Of a stretch of DNA of 20,973 bases, positions 1 to 7,224 are shown in pieces. The notes beneath the pieces are model-generated. The model was given only the letters and a program-made list of their open reading frames with translations. It did not search any database and had not been told where the DNA came from. A program made the translations under genes and the position numbers. The stretch is from Rhodobacteraceae bacterium UBA6141 (GTDB lineage Bacteria; Pseudomonadota; Alphaproteobacteria; Rhodobacterales; Rhodobacteraceae). The stretch spans positions 9,053 through 30,025 of the forward strand of contig DIVD01000015.1 in NCBI GenBank assembly GCA_002423245.1. The letters run 5' to 3'. The number at the start of each line of letters is the position of its first letter. Positions within the stretch are counted from its first letter, which is position 1.

Positions 1-593
<593 letters not shown>

Positions 594-614
594 GCGCGCC
601 GGGGCAGGCGCGGG

Positions 615-645
615 GGGCCGCGCTTCGCGCTTGTCCTTGCGGCCC
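615..645 (+). terminator. Possible transcription-end hairpin after the formaldehyde dehydrogenase gene
   Basis: GGGCCGC (615-621) pairs with GCGGCCC (639-645) across a 17-base loop, which itself contains a GCGC-TTC-GCGC mini-hairpin. It starts 21 bases after the stop codon. There is no T-run after it, so intrinsic termination is only a guess. Confidence 0.3.
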
Positions 646-717
646 GGTTCGGGGAAGACAGCGCGCGGACCGGGCCGCGTGCCCCGCCCGTGATGACCCC
701 CCGTGTCAGGAGACCGA

Positions 718-1518
718 ATGATGGCAGAACACCGCGCCCCCCGCCTTTGCGTGCTGATCGACGCGGACAACGTGCCCGCGCATTACGCCGAGGCGATCTT
801 CGACGAGGTGGCGAGCCTTGGCGAAGCCTCGGTCCGGCGCATCTATGGCGACTGGTCGGCAACGCGCCTGAACCGCTGGGCCGAGAAGGTCGCGGCGCTG
901 GGGCTGGTGGCGGACCAGCAGTTTTCCAACACCAAGGGCAAGAACGCCTCCGATATCGGGCTGGTGATCGCGGCGATGGATTTCCTGCACTCGCGCCTGT
1001 TCGACGGCTTCGTGCTGGTCAGTTCGGACAGCGATTTCACCCGGCTGGCGGCGCGGATCCGCGAGCAGGGGCTGGATGTCTATGGCATCGGCGAGCACAA
1101 GACCCCCGAGGCGTTCCGCATGGCCTGCAAGCGGTTCATCTATGTCGAGAACCTGGGGAATGACGACGGCGCGGAGACGGGCGCAGAGACGGGCACAGAG
1201 ACGGGCGCAGCGCCCTCCTCAAGCCCGGTCCCCGCGACGCAAGCCGCCTCTGCCCCGGCCGATCCGGTCGGCGCAGGGCGCGGGAAAGAGCCGCCGGCGA
1301 AGGCCATACCGCTGATCGTGGCCGCGATGCGCGCCATCGACCACGAGGGCGAATGGTTCACGCTCGGCCAGGTCGGGCAGTTCGTCACGCAGGCCAACCC
1401 CGACTTCGATACCCGCACCTATGGCTCGGCCAAGCTGAGCGATCTTCTGCGCAAATGCGGCAGGTTCGAGCTGAAGCAGGGGCCGGGAAACACATGGATG
1501 GTCCGGGATCTGGCCTGA
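718..1518 (+). CDS. NYN (PIN-like) domain protein with C-terminal OST-HTH/LOTUS domain
   Basis: Predicted cytoplasmic RNA-processing protein of 266 residues. Residues about 8-145 form a NYN/LabA-type PIN-like nuclease domain, with the expected acidic residues in LIDADN (D15), NASDIGL (D79) and SSDSDF (D104, D106). Residues about 147-195 are a low-complexity Ala/Thr/Glu/Pro linker. Residues about 196-266 resemble an OST-HTH/LOTUS RNA-binding winged helix (KAIPLIVAAM through TYGSAKLSDLL to the final TWMVRDL). NYN-LOTUS is a known bacterial arrangement whose substrate is generally unknown. The start is ATG 718, with AGGAG at 708-712. ATG 721 is equally plausible, and an upstream GTG at 703 is unlikely because it precedes the ribosome site. 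It is convergent with the TetR gene, leaving only 10 bases between stop codons. Family assignment is firm; biological role is unknown. Confidence 0.9.
   Translation: MMAEHRAPRLCVLIDADNVPAHYAEAIFDEVASLGEASVRRIYGDWSATRLNRWAEKVAALGLVADQQFSNTKGKNASDIGLVIAAMDFLHSRLFDGFVLVSSDSDFTRLAARIREQGLDVYGIGEHKTPEAFRMACKRFIYVENLGNDDGAETGAETGTETGAAPSSSPVPATQAASAPADPVGAGRGKEPPAKAIPLIVAAMRAIDHEGEWFTLGQVGQFVTQANPDFDTRTYGSAKLSDLLRKCGRFELKQGPGNTWMVRDLA
1174..1209 (+). repeat. Three tandem 12-bp repeats inside the NYN-LOTUS gene
   Basis: Three adjacent copies of GAGACGGGCGCA (1174-1185, 1186-1197, 1198-1209); the middle copy has one change (GAGACGGGCACA). They encode ETGA-ETGT-ETGA in the interdomain linker. Because the unit is a multiple of three, copy-number change would keep the frame. 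Confidence 0.9.
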
Positions 1519-1528
1519 AGGCGGCGCG

Positions 1529-2152
1529 TCACGCCCGCCTGGCGCCGTAGCGCGCCATGAACATCGCGACCGCGCCGTCGATGGTGCGGCGGGCGGCGGC
1601 GCTGTCATCGCCCTCGACGCCGCAGATCATGCGGTCATGGATGCCGGCCTTGCACAGCTGGGCGAACTGTTCGGCGGCGAGCCCGATATCGTCGATGGCA
1701 AGCTGACCCCGGCCGGCCGCCTGCCGCAGATAGTCGGCCAGCCGTTCGCGCACCAGCAGCGGGCCCGAGCGGTAGAAAACCGGGCCAAGCTGCGGGAAGC
1801 GGTCGCCTTCGGCCACGCAGATGCGGAACACGCGCTGCCCGAACTCCGACGAGATGAACGCGACGATGCGTTCGGCCGCGCCGCGCAGCACCACCTCGGG
1901 CGGGGCGGTCAGGTCCAGCACCTCCAGCGCCTCGTCGGCCTGGCGGGCGCATTCGCGCCTCGCGACCTCCATGAACAGCAGGCGCTTGTCGGGGAAGTAG
2001 CTGTAGAGCGTGGCCTTGGACACGCCCGCCTCGCGCGCGATGTCATCGACGCTGGCGCCCTCGAAGCCGTCGCGCAAGAAGACCGTGCGGGCGCCGGCAA
2101 GCACCTGGTCGAACTTGCGGCCCTTCCTGATCGCGGTCTGCACCTCGGCCAT
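1529..2152 (-). CDS. TetR/AcrR family transcriptional regulator (AefR-like C-terminal domain)
   Basis: One-component DNA-binding repressor of 207 residues. The N-terminal helix-turn-helix is clear: a VFLRDGFEGASVDDIA segment, then EAGVSKATLYSYFPDK, the classic TetR recognition region. The C-terminal part (RVFRICVAEGDRFPQLGPVFY) resembles the AefR-like TetR_C family, whose ligands are mostly unknown and whose members often control efflux pumps. The start chosen is ATG at 2152 on the minus strand, with a purine-rich AAAAGGGGGGGG stretch just upstream; a 19-residue upstream extension lacks family likeness. It is transcribed divergently from mbfA across a 170-base region and could regulate itself or its neighbour, but I cannot identify its operator with certainty. 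Confidence 0.92.
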   Translation of the reverse strand: MAEVQTAIRKGRKFDQVLAGARTVFLRDGFEGASVDDIAREAGVSKATLYSYFPDKRLLFMEVARRECARQADEALEVLDLTAPPEVVLRGAAERIVAFISSEFGQRVFRICVAEGDRFPQLGPVFYRSGPLLVRERLADYLRQAAGRGQLAIDDIGLAAEQFAQLCKAGIHDRMICGVEGDDSAAARRTIDGAVAMFMARYGARRA

Positions 2153-2191
2153 GCCCCCCCCTTTTCCGCTGCGCCCGGGATCATAGACCCG

Positions 2192-2209
2192 GCGCGGCAA
2201 GCGCGGCAA
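2192..2209. repeat. Perfect 9-bp tandem repeat in the TetR-mbfA intergenic region
   Basis: GCGCGGCAA occurs twice in tandem (2192-2200 and 2201-2209). The reverse complement of its last eight bases, TTGCCGCG, appears at 2247-2254. Such arrays can be regulator half-sites, and a TetR gene starts 40 bases away. The role is unproven. Confidence 0.45.
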
Positions 2210-2267
2210 GGAAGCTGTGCCCGGGGCGAGGCTCGCGGATCCGCTTTTGCCGCGTTTGCATCCGGCC

Positions 2268-2296
2268 TTGTCCGCGCCGCGCCCCGGCGATAGATT
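2268..2296 (+). promoter_or_regulatory. Predicted sigma-70-type promoter of mbfA
   Basis: TTGTCC (2268-2273), 17-base spacer, TAGATT (2291-2296). Each hexamer matches the consensus at four of six positions with ideal spacing. Transcription would begin near 2303, leaving a leader of about 20 bases containing the GGAG ribosome site at 2313-2316. The -10 overlaps the Irr-type palindrome. Confidence 0.5.
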
Positions 2297-2310
2297 GGAA
2301 CCGTTCTAAT
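2294..2310. promoter_or_regulatory. Irr-type iron control element (ICE) upstream of mbfA
   Basis: ATTGGAA-CCG-TTCTAAT is a 17-bp near-perfect palindrome with a 3-base centre and one mismatch. It matches the known ICE/Irr-box pattern TTTAGAA-N3-TTCTAAA in its core. Irr is the haem-responsive Fur-family regulator of alphaproteobacteria and is known to repress mbfA in related organisms. The site overlaps the predicted -10 and start of transcription, the geometry expected for repression under low iron. Confidence 0.8.
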
Positions 2311-2322
2311 GTGGAGTATGCA

Positions 2323-3300
2323 ATGATCCCCGGCCTCGCCTCGCGCCGCAAGTTCAATGACCTGTCAGAACGCGAGGTGCTCGCGCTGGCGATCTCGTCG
2401 GAAGAGGACGACGCGCGCATCTATCGCAGCTATGCCGAGCGTCTGCGCGCCGATTACGGCGCCTCTGCCGAGGTGTTCGAGAAGATGGCGGCGGAAGAGG
2501 ACGAGCATCGCCGCCGCCTGATCGAGACCTTCCGCGCGCGCTTTGGCGAGGTGATCCCGCTGATCCGGCGCGAGCATGTGGCGGGCTATTACGCGCGCCG
2601 CCCGGTCTGGCTGATCGAAGGGCTGGGGCTGGACCGGGTGCGCGCCGAGGCGGCCGCGATGGAACAGGACGCGGCCCGCTTCTACACGCTCGCCGCGCAG
2701 CGCAGCACCGATGCCGCGACGCGGGCGCTGCTGGGCGATCTGGCGGCGGCAGAGGCCGGGCACAAGGCGCTTGCCGACGCGCTGACCGCCGAGCATCTGG
2801 AGCCGGAGGCGCGCGAGGTCGAGGATCGGCTGGCGCGGCGGCAATTCGTGCTGACATGGGCGCAGCCGGGGCTTGCGGGGCTGATGGACGGGTCCGTCTC
2901 GACGCTGGCGCCGATCTTCGCCACCGCCTTCGCCACCCGCGACCCGCATACCGCGCTGCTGGTCGGGCTTGCCGCCTCGATCGGCGCCGGGATCAGCATG
3001 GGCTTCACCGAGGCGGCGCATGACGACGGGGTGCTGTCCGGGCGCGGCGCCCCGTGGAAGCGCGGGCTTGCCTCGGGCGTGATGACGACGCTTGGCGGGC
3101 TTGGCCACGCGCTGCCCTACCTGATCTCCGATTTCTGGACGGCGACGATCATCGCCTTCGTGGTGGTCTTCGTCGAGTTGTGGGCGATCGTCTGGATCCA
3201 GAACCGCTTCATGGACACGCCCTTCCTGCGCGCGACCTTCCAGGTGGTGCTGGGCGGCGCGCTGGTCTTCGCGGCCGGGGCGCTGATCGGCGCGGGATAG
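2323..3300 (+). CDS. mbfA: MbfA: membrane-bound ferritin / VIT1-family iron exporter
   Basis: Inner-membrane protein of 325 residues combining a ferritin-like four-helix domain (about 10-165) with a C-terminal VIT1/CCC1-type membrane domain (about 185-325). Diiron-type residues are visible as E27/E28, an E59-x-x-H62 motif, E109 and an E144-x-x-H147 motif. Membrane segments occur around 210-230, 265-292 and 303-323. In Bradyrhizobium and Agrobacterium, MbfA exports iron and protects against iron and peroxide stress. The start is ATG 2323, six bases after GGAG at 2313-2316. An in-frame GTG at 2311 is rejected because it would leave no leader or ribosome site. An Irr box upstream supports both identity and regulation. 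The gene is complete and of normal length. Confidence 0.95.
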   Translation: MIPGLASRRKFNDLSEREVLALAISSEEDDARIYRSYAERLRADYGASAEVFEKMAAEEDEHRRRLIETFRARFGEVIPLIRREHVAGYYARRPVWLIEGLGLDRVRAEAAAMEQDAARFYTLAAQRSTDAATRALLGDLAAAEAGHKALADALTAEHLEPEAREVEDRLARRQFVLTWAQPGLAGLMDGSVSTLAPIFATAFATRDPHTALLVGLAASIGAGISMGFTEAAHDDGVLSGRGAPWKRGLASGVMTTLGGLGHALPYLISDFWTATIIAFVVVFVELWAIVWIQNRFMDTPFLRATFQVVLGGALVFAAGALIGAG

Positions 3301-3315
3301 GACCGGGCGCATATG

Positions 3316-3336
3316 GCACGCGGCCGCGCGGCGTGC
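3316..3336 (+). terminator. GC-rich hairpin between mbfA and the AEC carrier gene
   Basis: GCACGC (3316-3321) and GCGTGC (3331-3336) form a 6-bp stem around a 9-base GC-rich loop. It begins 15 bases after the mbfA stop and ends 13 bases before the next start. No T-run follows, so terminator function is weakly supported. Confidence 0.3.
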
Positions 3337-3349
3337 TAGGGCTTGCGCG

Positions 3350-4282
3350 ATGCTGGCGATTTTCCTGAAGACCCTGCCCTTCTTTGCGCTGATCGGCCTT
3401 GGATGGGCTGCCGGCCGGACGCGCTTTTTCCCCGAGGATGCAACCGCCTGGCTGACGAAGTTCGTGTTCTACTTCGCGCTGTCGGCCATGCTGTTCCGAT
3501 TTGCGGCGACGCTCTCGCTGGCCGGGATCTTCGATGCCGGATTCGTGCTGGCCTATCTGTGCGGATCGGCCGCCGTCTGGGCGCTGGCGATGGCCGTGGC
3601 CCGGATGCGCGGCCAGCCGCTGGCCGCCGCGGCGATGGAGGCGCATACCGCGATGACCGGCAACACCGGTTTTCTGGGCGTGCCGATGCTGGTGGTCCTG
3701 CTGGGGGTGCAGGCCGCGGGGCCGGTGCTGATGGTGCTGACCATCGACCTGATCGTGTTTTCCTCGCTGGTCACGATGCTGGTCACCGGCGCGCGGCAGG
3801 GCCGGGTTTCGGGGGCGCTTGTGGGGGCGCTGGCGATGGGGCTGCTGCGCAACCCGATGATCATGTCGATGCTGGCGGGGCTGGCCTGGTCGGGGCTGCG
3901 CCTGCCGATGCCCGCGCCACTGGACGAGTTCACGCGGATCCTCGGCGCCGCCGCGACGCCCGGCGCGCTGTTCGCCATCGGCGCCTCGCTCGCGGCCCGG
4001 CGCGGGGCAGAGCGGCCGGGGCCGGCGGTCTGGCTCTCGGCGGCCAAGCTGGTGCTGCATCCGGCGGCGGTGGCGGTGGCGGCGCTGTGGGTGTTCAACG
4101 TGGAGCCTTACGCGGCGGGGGTGATGATCGCGGCGGCGGCGCTTCCGGTCGCGGGCAATGTCTATATCCTCGCGCATCATTACGGGGTCGCGCAGGCGCG
4201 GGTGTCTGCGGCGATCCTGATCTCGACCGCGGCCAGCATCGTCACGGTGCCCGCGGTCATCGCCTGGGTCACGGGCGTCTGA
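3350..4282 (+). CDS. AEC-family (auxin efflux carrier-like) transporter
   Basis: Integral membrane carrier of 310 residues with about ten hydrophobic segments. The layout is typical of the AEC/MleP family: an N-terminal FFALIGLGWAAGR segment, a mid-protein HTAMTGNTGFLGVPML motif (the conserved N-T-x-F-x-G-x-P signature) and a C-terminal ALPVAGNVYILA segment. Bacterial members are thought to move small organic acids such as malate or malonate. The substrate here cannot be read from sequence. The start is ATG 3350 with AGGG at 3338-3341. It lies between mbfA and fghA on the same strand, with 18 bases to fghA, so co-transcription with fghA is plausible. Confidence 0.9.
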   Translation: MLAIFLKTLPFFALIGLGWAAGRTRFFPEDATAWLTKFVFYFALSAMLFRFAATLSLAGIFDAGFVLAYLCGSAAVWALAMAVARMRGQPLAAAAMEAHTAMTGNTGFLGVPMLVVLLGVQAAGPVLMVLTIDLIVFSSLVTMLVTGARQGRVSGALVGALAMGLLRNPMIMSMLAGLAWSGLRLPMPAPLDEFTRILGAAATPGALFAIGASLAARRGAERPGPAVWLSAAKLVLHPAAVAVAALWVFNVEPYAAGVMIAAAALPVAGNVYILAHHYGVAQARVSAAILISTAASIVTVPAVIAWVTGV

Positions 4283-4300
4283 AACCTTGGGAGAACCGCT

Positions 4301-5134
4301 TTGCGCACGATTTCGGAAAACAAGAGCTTTGGCGGCGTGCAGGGCGTCTATGCGCACGCCTCGGACGCCTGCGGCTGCGAGATGACCTTCGGGCTGTTCC
4401 TGCCGGAAGAGGCAGAGGAACATCCGGTGCCGCTGCTTTGGTATCTGTCGGGCCTGACCTGCACCCATGAAAACGCGATGGCAAAGGCCGGCGCGCAGCA
4501 ATGGGCGGCGGAATACGGGGTGGCGGTGGTGTTCCCCGACACCTCGCCCCGCGGCACGGGCGTGGCCGATGACGCGGCCTTCGATCTGGGGCAGGGCGCG
4601 GGGTTCTATGTCAACGCGGTGCAAGACCCCTGGGCGAAGCATTACCGGATGTGGGACTATGTTGCCGAAGAGCTGCCCCGCATCGTGACCGCGAATTTCG
4701 AGGTGGATGACGAACGCCAGTCGATCACCGGGCATTCGATGGGCGGGCATGGCGCGCTGACGCTGGCGATGCGCCTGCAGGGGCGGTACCGGTCGGTTTC
4801 CGCCTTCGCGCCGATCTGCAGCCCCAGCACATCCGACTGGGGCCGCAAGCAGTTCGCGGCCTATCTTGGCCCCGACGAGGCGGCATGGGCCGATCACGAC
4901 GCCAGCCTGCGGATGCGGGCGGTGGGCTTTGACGGGCCGGTGCTGATCGACCAGGGCGCCAAGGACCAGTTCCTGCACCTGCTGAAGCCCGAGGCGCTGG
5001 CCGAGGCGATGATGGCCCGCCGCCAGCCGGGGCAGATGCGGATGCAGCCGGGCTATGACCACAGCTATTACTTCGTGTCCACCTTCATGGCCGATCACGT
5101 CGCCTTCCACGCCGAAACCCTCTACGCGCGTTAA
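4301..5134 (+). CDS. fghA: S-formylglutathione hydrolase
   Basis: Cytoplasmic serine esterase of 277 residues (normal length) that hydrolyses S-formylglutathione to formate and glutathione, completing glutathione-dependent formaldehyde oxidation. The alpha/beta-hydrolase triad is visible as S146 in GHSMGG, D222 in GAKDQF and H254 in GYDHSYYF. The conserved YLSGLTCTHEN and DTSPRGTG segments are also present. The start is a rare TTG at 4301 with TTGGGAGA at 4287-4294. It is chosen because family members begin with an M-x-T-I-S-E-N-x-S-F-G-G pattern exactly here, and the next ATG would remove that strand. Its pathway partner, the dehydrogenase, is at the left edge of the window. The stop is 4 bases before the next gene. 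Confidence 0.95.
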   Translation: MRTISENKSFGGVQGVYAHASDACGCEMTFGLFLPEEAEEHPVPLLWYLSGLTCTHENAMAKAGAQQWAAEYGVAVVFPDTSPRGTGVADDAAFDLGQGAGFYVNAVQDPWAKHYRMWDYVAEELPRIVTANFEVDDERQSITGHSMGGHGALTLAMRLQGRYRSVSAFAPICSPSTSDWGRKQFAAYLGPDEAAWADHDASLRMRAVGFDGPVLIDQGAKDQFLHLLKPEALAEAMMARRQPGQMRMQPGYDHSYYFVSTFMADHVAFHAETLYAR

Positions 5135-5138
5135 GGCC

Positions 5139-5606
5139 ATGACCGCGCTTTACATAGACGCCGACGCCTGCCCGGTGAAGGACGAGGCGCTGCGCGTGGC
5201 CGAACGGCTTGGCGTGCGGATGCTGCTGGTCTCCAACGGCGGCCTGCGCATCTCGCCGCATCCGCTGGTGGAGATGGTGTTCGTGCCCGAGGGCCCCGAC
5301 CTTGCCGATATCTGGATCGCCGAGCGTGCCGGCCCCGGCGACGTGGTGGTGACGGCGGACATCCCGCTGGCGGCGAAATGCCTCGCGGCCGGCGCGCGGG
5401 TGCTCAGGCACAACGGCGAGGCGCTGACCCCGGCCAATATCGGCAACGTGCTGGCGACGCGCGACCTGATGGCCGACCTGCGCAGCGCCGATCCGTTCCG
5501 GCAGGGCGGGGGCAAGGGCTTTACAAAGGCCGACCGCTCCCGTTTCCTCGACGCGCTGGACCGGATGCTGCGGGCGGCGATGAAAGAGGGCGCGCATGAA
5601 ACCTGA
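5139..5606 (+). CDS. YaiI/YqxD family protein (DUF188)
   Basis: Soluble protein of 155 residues in the UPF0178/DUF188 family, which is PIN-like and of unknown function. It begins with the family signature YIDADACPVKDEA and contains VSNG, an AGPGDVVVTADIPLA segment (family D-x-V-V-T-x-D-I-P-L-A) and RHNGEALTPANI. ATG 5139 is chosen over an upstream in-frame ATG at 5055 because the family motif starts here; the upstream extension lies inside fghA and has no likeness. Only AAGG close to the ATG serves as a ribosome site, so translational coupling to fghA (stop 4 bases upstream) is likely. The 3' end overlaps the HAD gene by 11 bases. Confidence 0.92.
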   Translation: MTALYIDADACPVKDEALRVAERLGVRMLLVSNGGLRISPHPLVEMVFVPEGPDLADIWIAERAGPGDVVVTADIPLAAKCLAAGARVLRHNGEALTPANIGNVLATRDLMADLRSADPFRQGGGKGFTKADRSRFLDALDRMLRAAMKEGAHET

Positions 5607-6216
5607 GGCCGTGGTCTTCGACATCGGCAACGTGCTGATCGAGTGGAACCCCGAGAAGTTCTATGACACGGTGATGCCCCCCGAGGACCGCGCGCGCATG
5701 TTCGCCGCGGTGGACCTGCACGCGATGAACGATGCGGTGGACCGGGGCGCGCCGTTCCGGGACACGATCTATGCCACCGCCGAGCGCCATCCCGAATGGC
5801 GGGACGCGATCCGCCGCTGGCATGACGACTGGATTCAGATGGCCAGCCCGGCGATCCCGCATTCGGTGCGGCTGCTGCGCAAGCTGCGCGGCAAGGGCGT
5901 GCCGGTGTTCGCGCTCACGAATTTCGGCATCGACAGCTTTGCCCTCGCGCAGACCCGCTACGATTTCCTGTCGGAATTCGACCGCGCCTATGTCTCGGGC
6001 CACATGGCGGTGATCAAGCCGGACCCCGGGATCTTCGCGATGGTCGAGGCAGAGTGCGGCCTGCCCCCCGGCGCGCTGATCTTCACCGATGACCGCGCCG
6101 ACAACATCGCGGCGGCAGCGGCGCGCGGCTGGCAGACCCACCATTTCACCGGCCCCGAAGGCTGGGCGGCGCGCCTGGTTGCCGAGGGCCTGCTGACACC
6201 ACAGGAGGCAGCATGA
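5596..6216 (+). CDS. HAD-superfamily hydrolase (haloacid dehalogenase/YihX-like)
   Basis: Soluble hydrolase of 206 residues. HAD motifs in order: I, FDIGNVLIEW with nucleophile D9; II, ALTNFG with T108; III, K141 in VIKPDP; IV, FTDDRADN with D165/D166. The second Asp normally found two residues after the nucleophile is replaced by Gly (D-I-G). This is usual in the YihX-like and dehalogenase-like branch, so it is not a defect. A helical cap lies at about 20-90. Members remove phosphate from sugar phosphates or other small metabolites; the substrate here is unknown. Start ATG 5596, preceded by AAAGAGGG, overlaps the DUF188 gene by 11 bases, and its stop overlaps the next start (ATGA at 6213-6216). 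Both suggest an operon with translational coupling. Confidence 0.92.
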   Translation: MKPEAVVFDIGNVLIEWNPEKFYDTVMPPEDRARMFAAVDLHAMNDAVDRGAPFRDTIYATAERHPEWRDAIRRWHDDWIQMASPAIPHSVRLLRKLRGKGVPVFALTNFGIDSFALAQTRYDFLSEFDRAYVSGHMAVIKPDPGIFAMVEAECGLPPGALIFTDDRADNIAAAAARGWQTHHFTGPEGWAARLVAEGLLTPQEAA

Positions 6217-7139
6217 GCACCCCGATCATCGGACCCGAGGCAGAGCCGCATCTGGACTGGATCGCGCTGACCGACGCGCTGGCGGCGGGTCACGCGCTGC
6301 CGCGCGCCGAGGTGGTCGACACGCTCCTTTACCGCGGCAACGATACGCTGCTGACCCGCTCGGCCTGGATCGACGGGCTTGGCCTTGCCATCAAGGGCGC
6401 CACGGTGATGCCGGACAACCCGGCCGCCGGCATCCCGATGGTCAATGGCGCGGTGACGCTCTTCGATGACGCGCATGGACGGCTGGAGGCGATCGTCGAT
6501 TTCCATCTGGTGACGAAGTGGAAGACGGCGGGCGATTCGCTGCTGGCCGCGCGCCGCCTCGCCCGGCCGGAGGCGCGCCGCATCCTGATCGTCGGCGCGG
6601 GCAGCGTCGCCCGCTCGATGATCGAGGCTTACGGCGCCGGCTTTCCGGGTGCGCGCTTCGAGGTCTGGAACCGCACGCCCGCCGCCGCCGCCGCACTGGC
6701 CGAAGCCTTCGCCGGCCGCGCCCCGGTGAGTGCCGTCACCGACCTGCCCGAAGCGGTCGCGCGGGCAGAGATCATCGCCACCGCCACCATGTCCTCCATC
6801 CCGCTGATCCGCGGCGAATGGCTCTCGCCCGGCACCCATCTCGACCTGATCGGCGCCTATCGCCCCGACATGCGCGAGGCGGATGACGAGGTGCTGCGCC
6901 GCGCCCGCATCTTCGTCGATGCCCGCGCCACGACGCTGGACCATATCGGAGAGCTGAAGCTGCCGCTGGCAGAGGGCGTGATCACGCCCGAGGATGTGAT
7001 CGCCGATTTCTACGACCTGCCCGCCGGACGCTTTGCCCGCGGATCGGCCGATGAGATCACCCTGTGCAAGAACGGCGGCGGCGCGCATCTGGACCTGATG
7101 GCGGCCAAATACATCCTCTCGGCCTGGCAGGCGCGCTGA
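6213..7139 (+). CDS. Ornithine cyclodeaminase / mu-crystallin family protein (divergent)
   Basis: Predicted NAD(P)-dependent enzyme of 308 residues. The family includes ornithine cyclodeaminase, alanine dehydrogenase and delta1-pyrroline-2-carboxylate reductase. A Rossmann motif GAGSVA (128-133) and the substrate-side lysine K61 in GLAIKGATVMPDN are visible, with a G-A-V-x-L-F-D strand after it. Two departures from the common family pattern: the R-T-A/S-A motif reads TKWKTAGDS (Lys replacing Arg, K104), and GAGSVA replaces the usual GxGxQA. I recall this variant as conserved in Rhodobacterales, so it is probably functional but with unclear substrate. A strong AGGAGG at 6203-6208 precedes the ATG, which overlaps the HAD stop. 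Calling it ornithine cyclodeaminase proper would be over-precise. Confidence 0.88.
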   Translation: MSTPIIGPEAEPHLDWIALTDALAAGHALPRAEVVDTLLYRGNDTLLTRSAWIDGLGLAIKGATVMPDNPAAGIPMVNGAVTLFDDAHGRLEAIVDFHLVTKWKTAGDSLLAARRLARPEARRILIVGAGSVARSMIEAYGAGFPGARFEVWNRTPAAAAALAEAFAGRAPVSAVTDLPEAVARAEIIATATMSSIPLIRGEWLSPGTHLDLIGAYRPDMREADDEVLRRARIFVDARATTLDHIGELKLPLAEGVITPEDVIADFYDLPAGRFARGSADEITLCKNGGGAHLDLMAAKYILSAWQAR

Positions 7140-7159
7140 CCGGGCCTGCCTTGCCTTGC

Positions 7160-7218
7160 CGCAAATATCCTCGGGGGTGAATTGGCGCACAGCGCCAAGA
7201 GGGGGCAGACCGCCCCTC
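7160..7218. repeat. Double-hairpin intergenic element between convergent genes
   Basis: A GCAAATATCCTCGGGGGTGAA lead is followed by hairpin TTGGCGC-ACA-GCGCCAA (7182-7198). A second hairpin, GAGGGG-N8-CCCCTC (7199-7218), follows at once. The whole sits in the 85-base gap between the convergent OCD-family and MFS genes. I recall very similar AAATATCCTCGGGGG plus GGGGGCAGAC-GCCCCC elements in many Rhodobacteraceae intergenic regions, but could not check. It may act as a bidirectional terminator or mRNA-end stabiliser. No second copy was found in the window. Confidence 0.65.
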
Positions 7219-7224
7219 CCTTCC

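Noticed and set aside
3209..5140. 643-codon open frame on the minus strand opposite the AEC and fghA genes
   Set aside because: It is the shadow of two well-recognised plus-strand genes; the product is His/Arg/Gln-rich with no domain, a usual artefact of high-GC codon bias.
5596..5650. Loss of the second motif-I Asp (D-I-G) in the HAD protein as inactivation
   Set aside because: D-x-G-N is the normal form in the YihX-like branch, and the other HAD motifs are intact.
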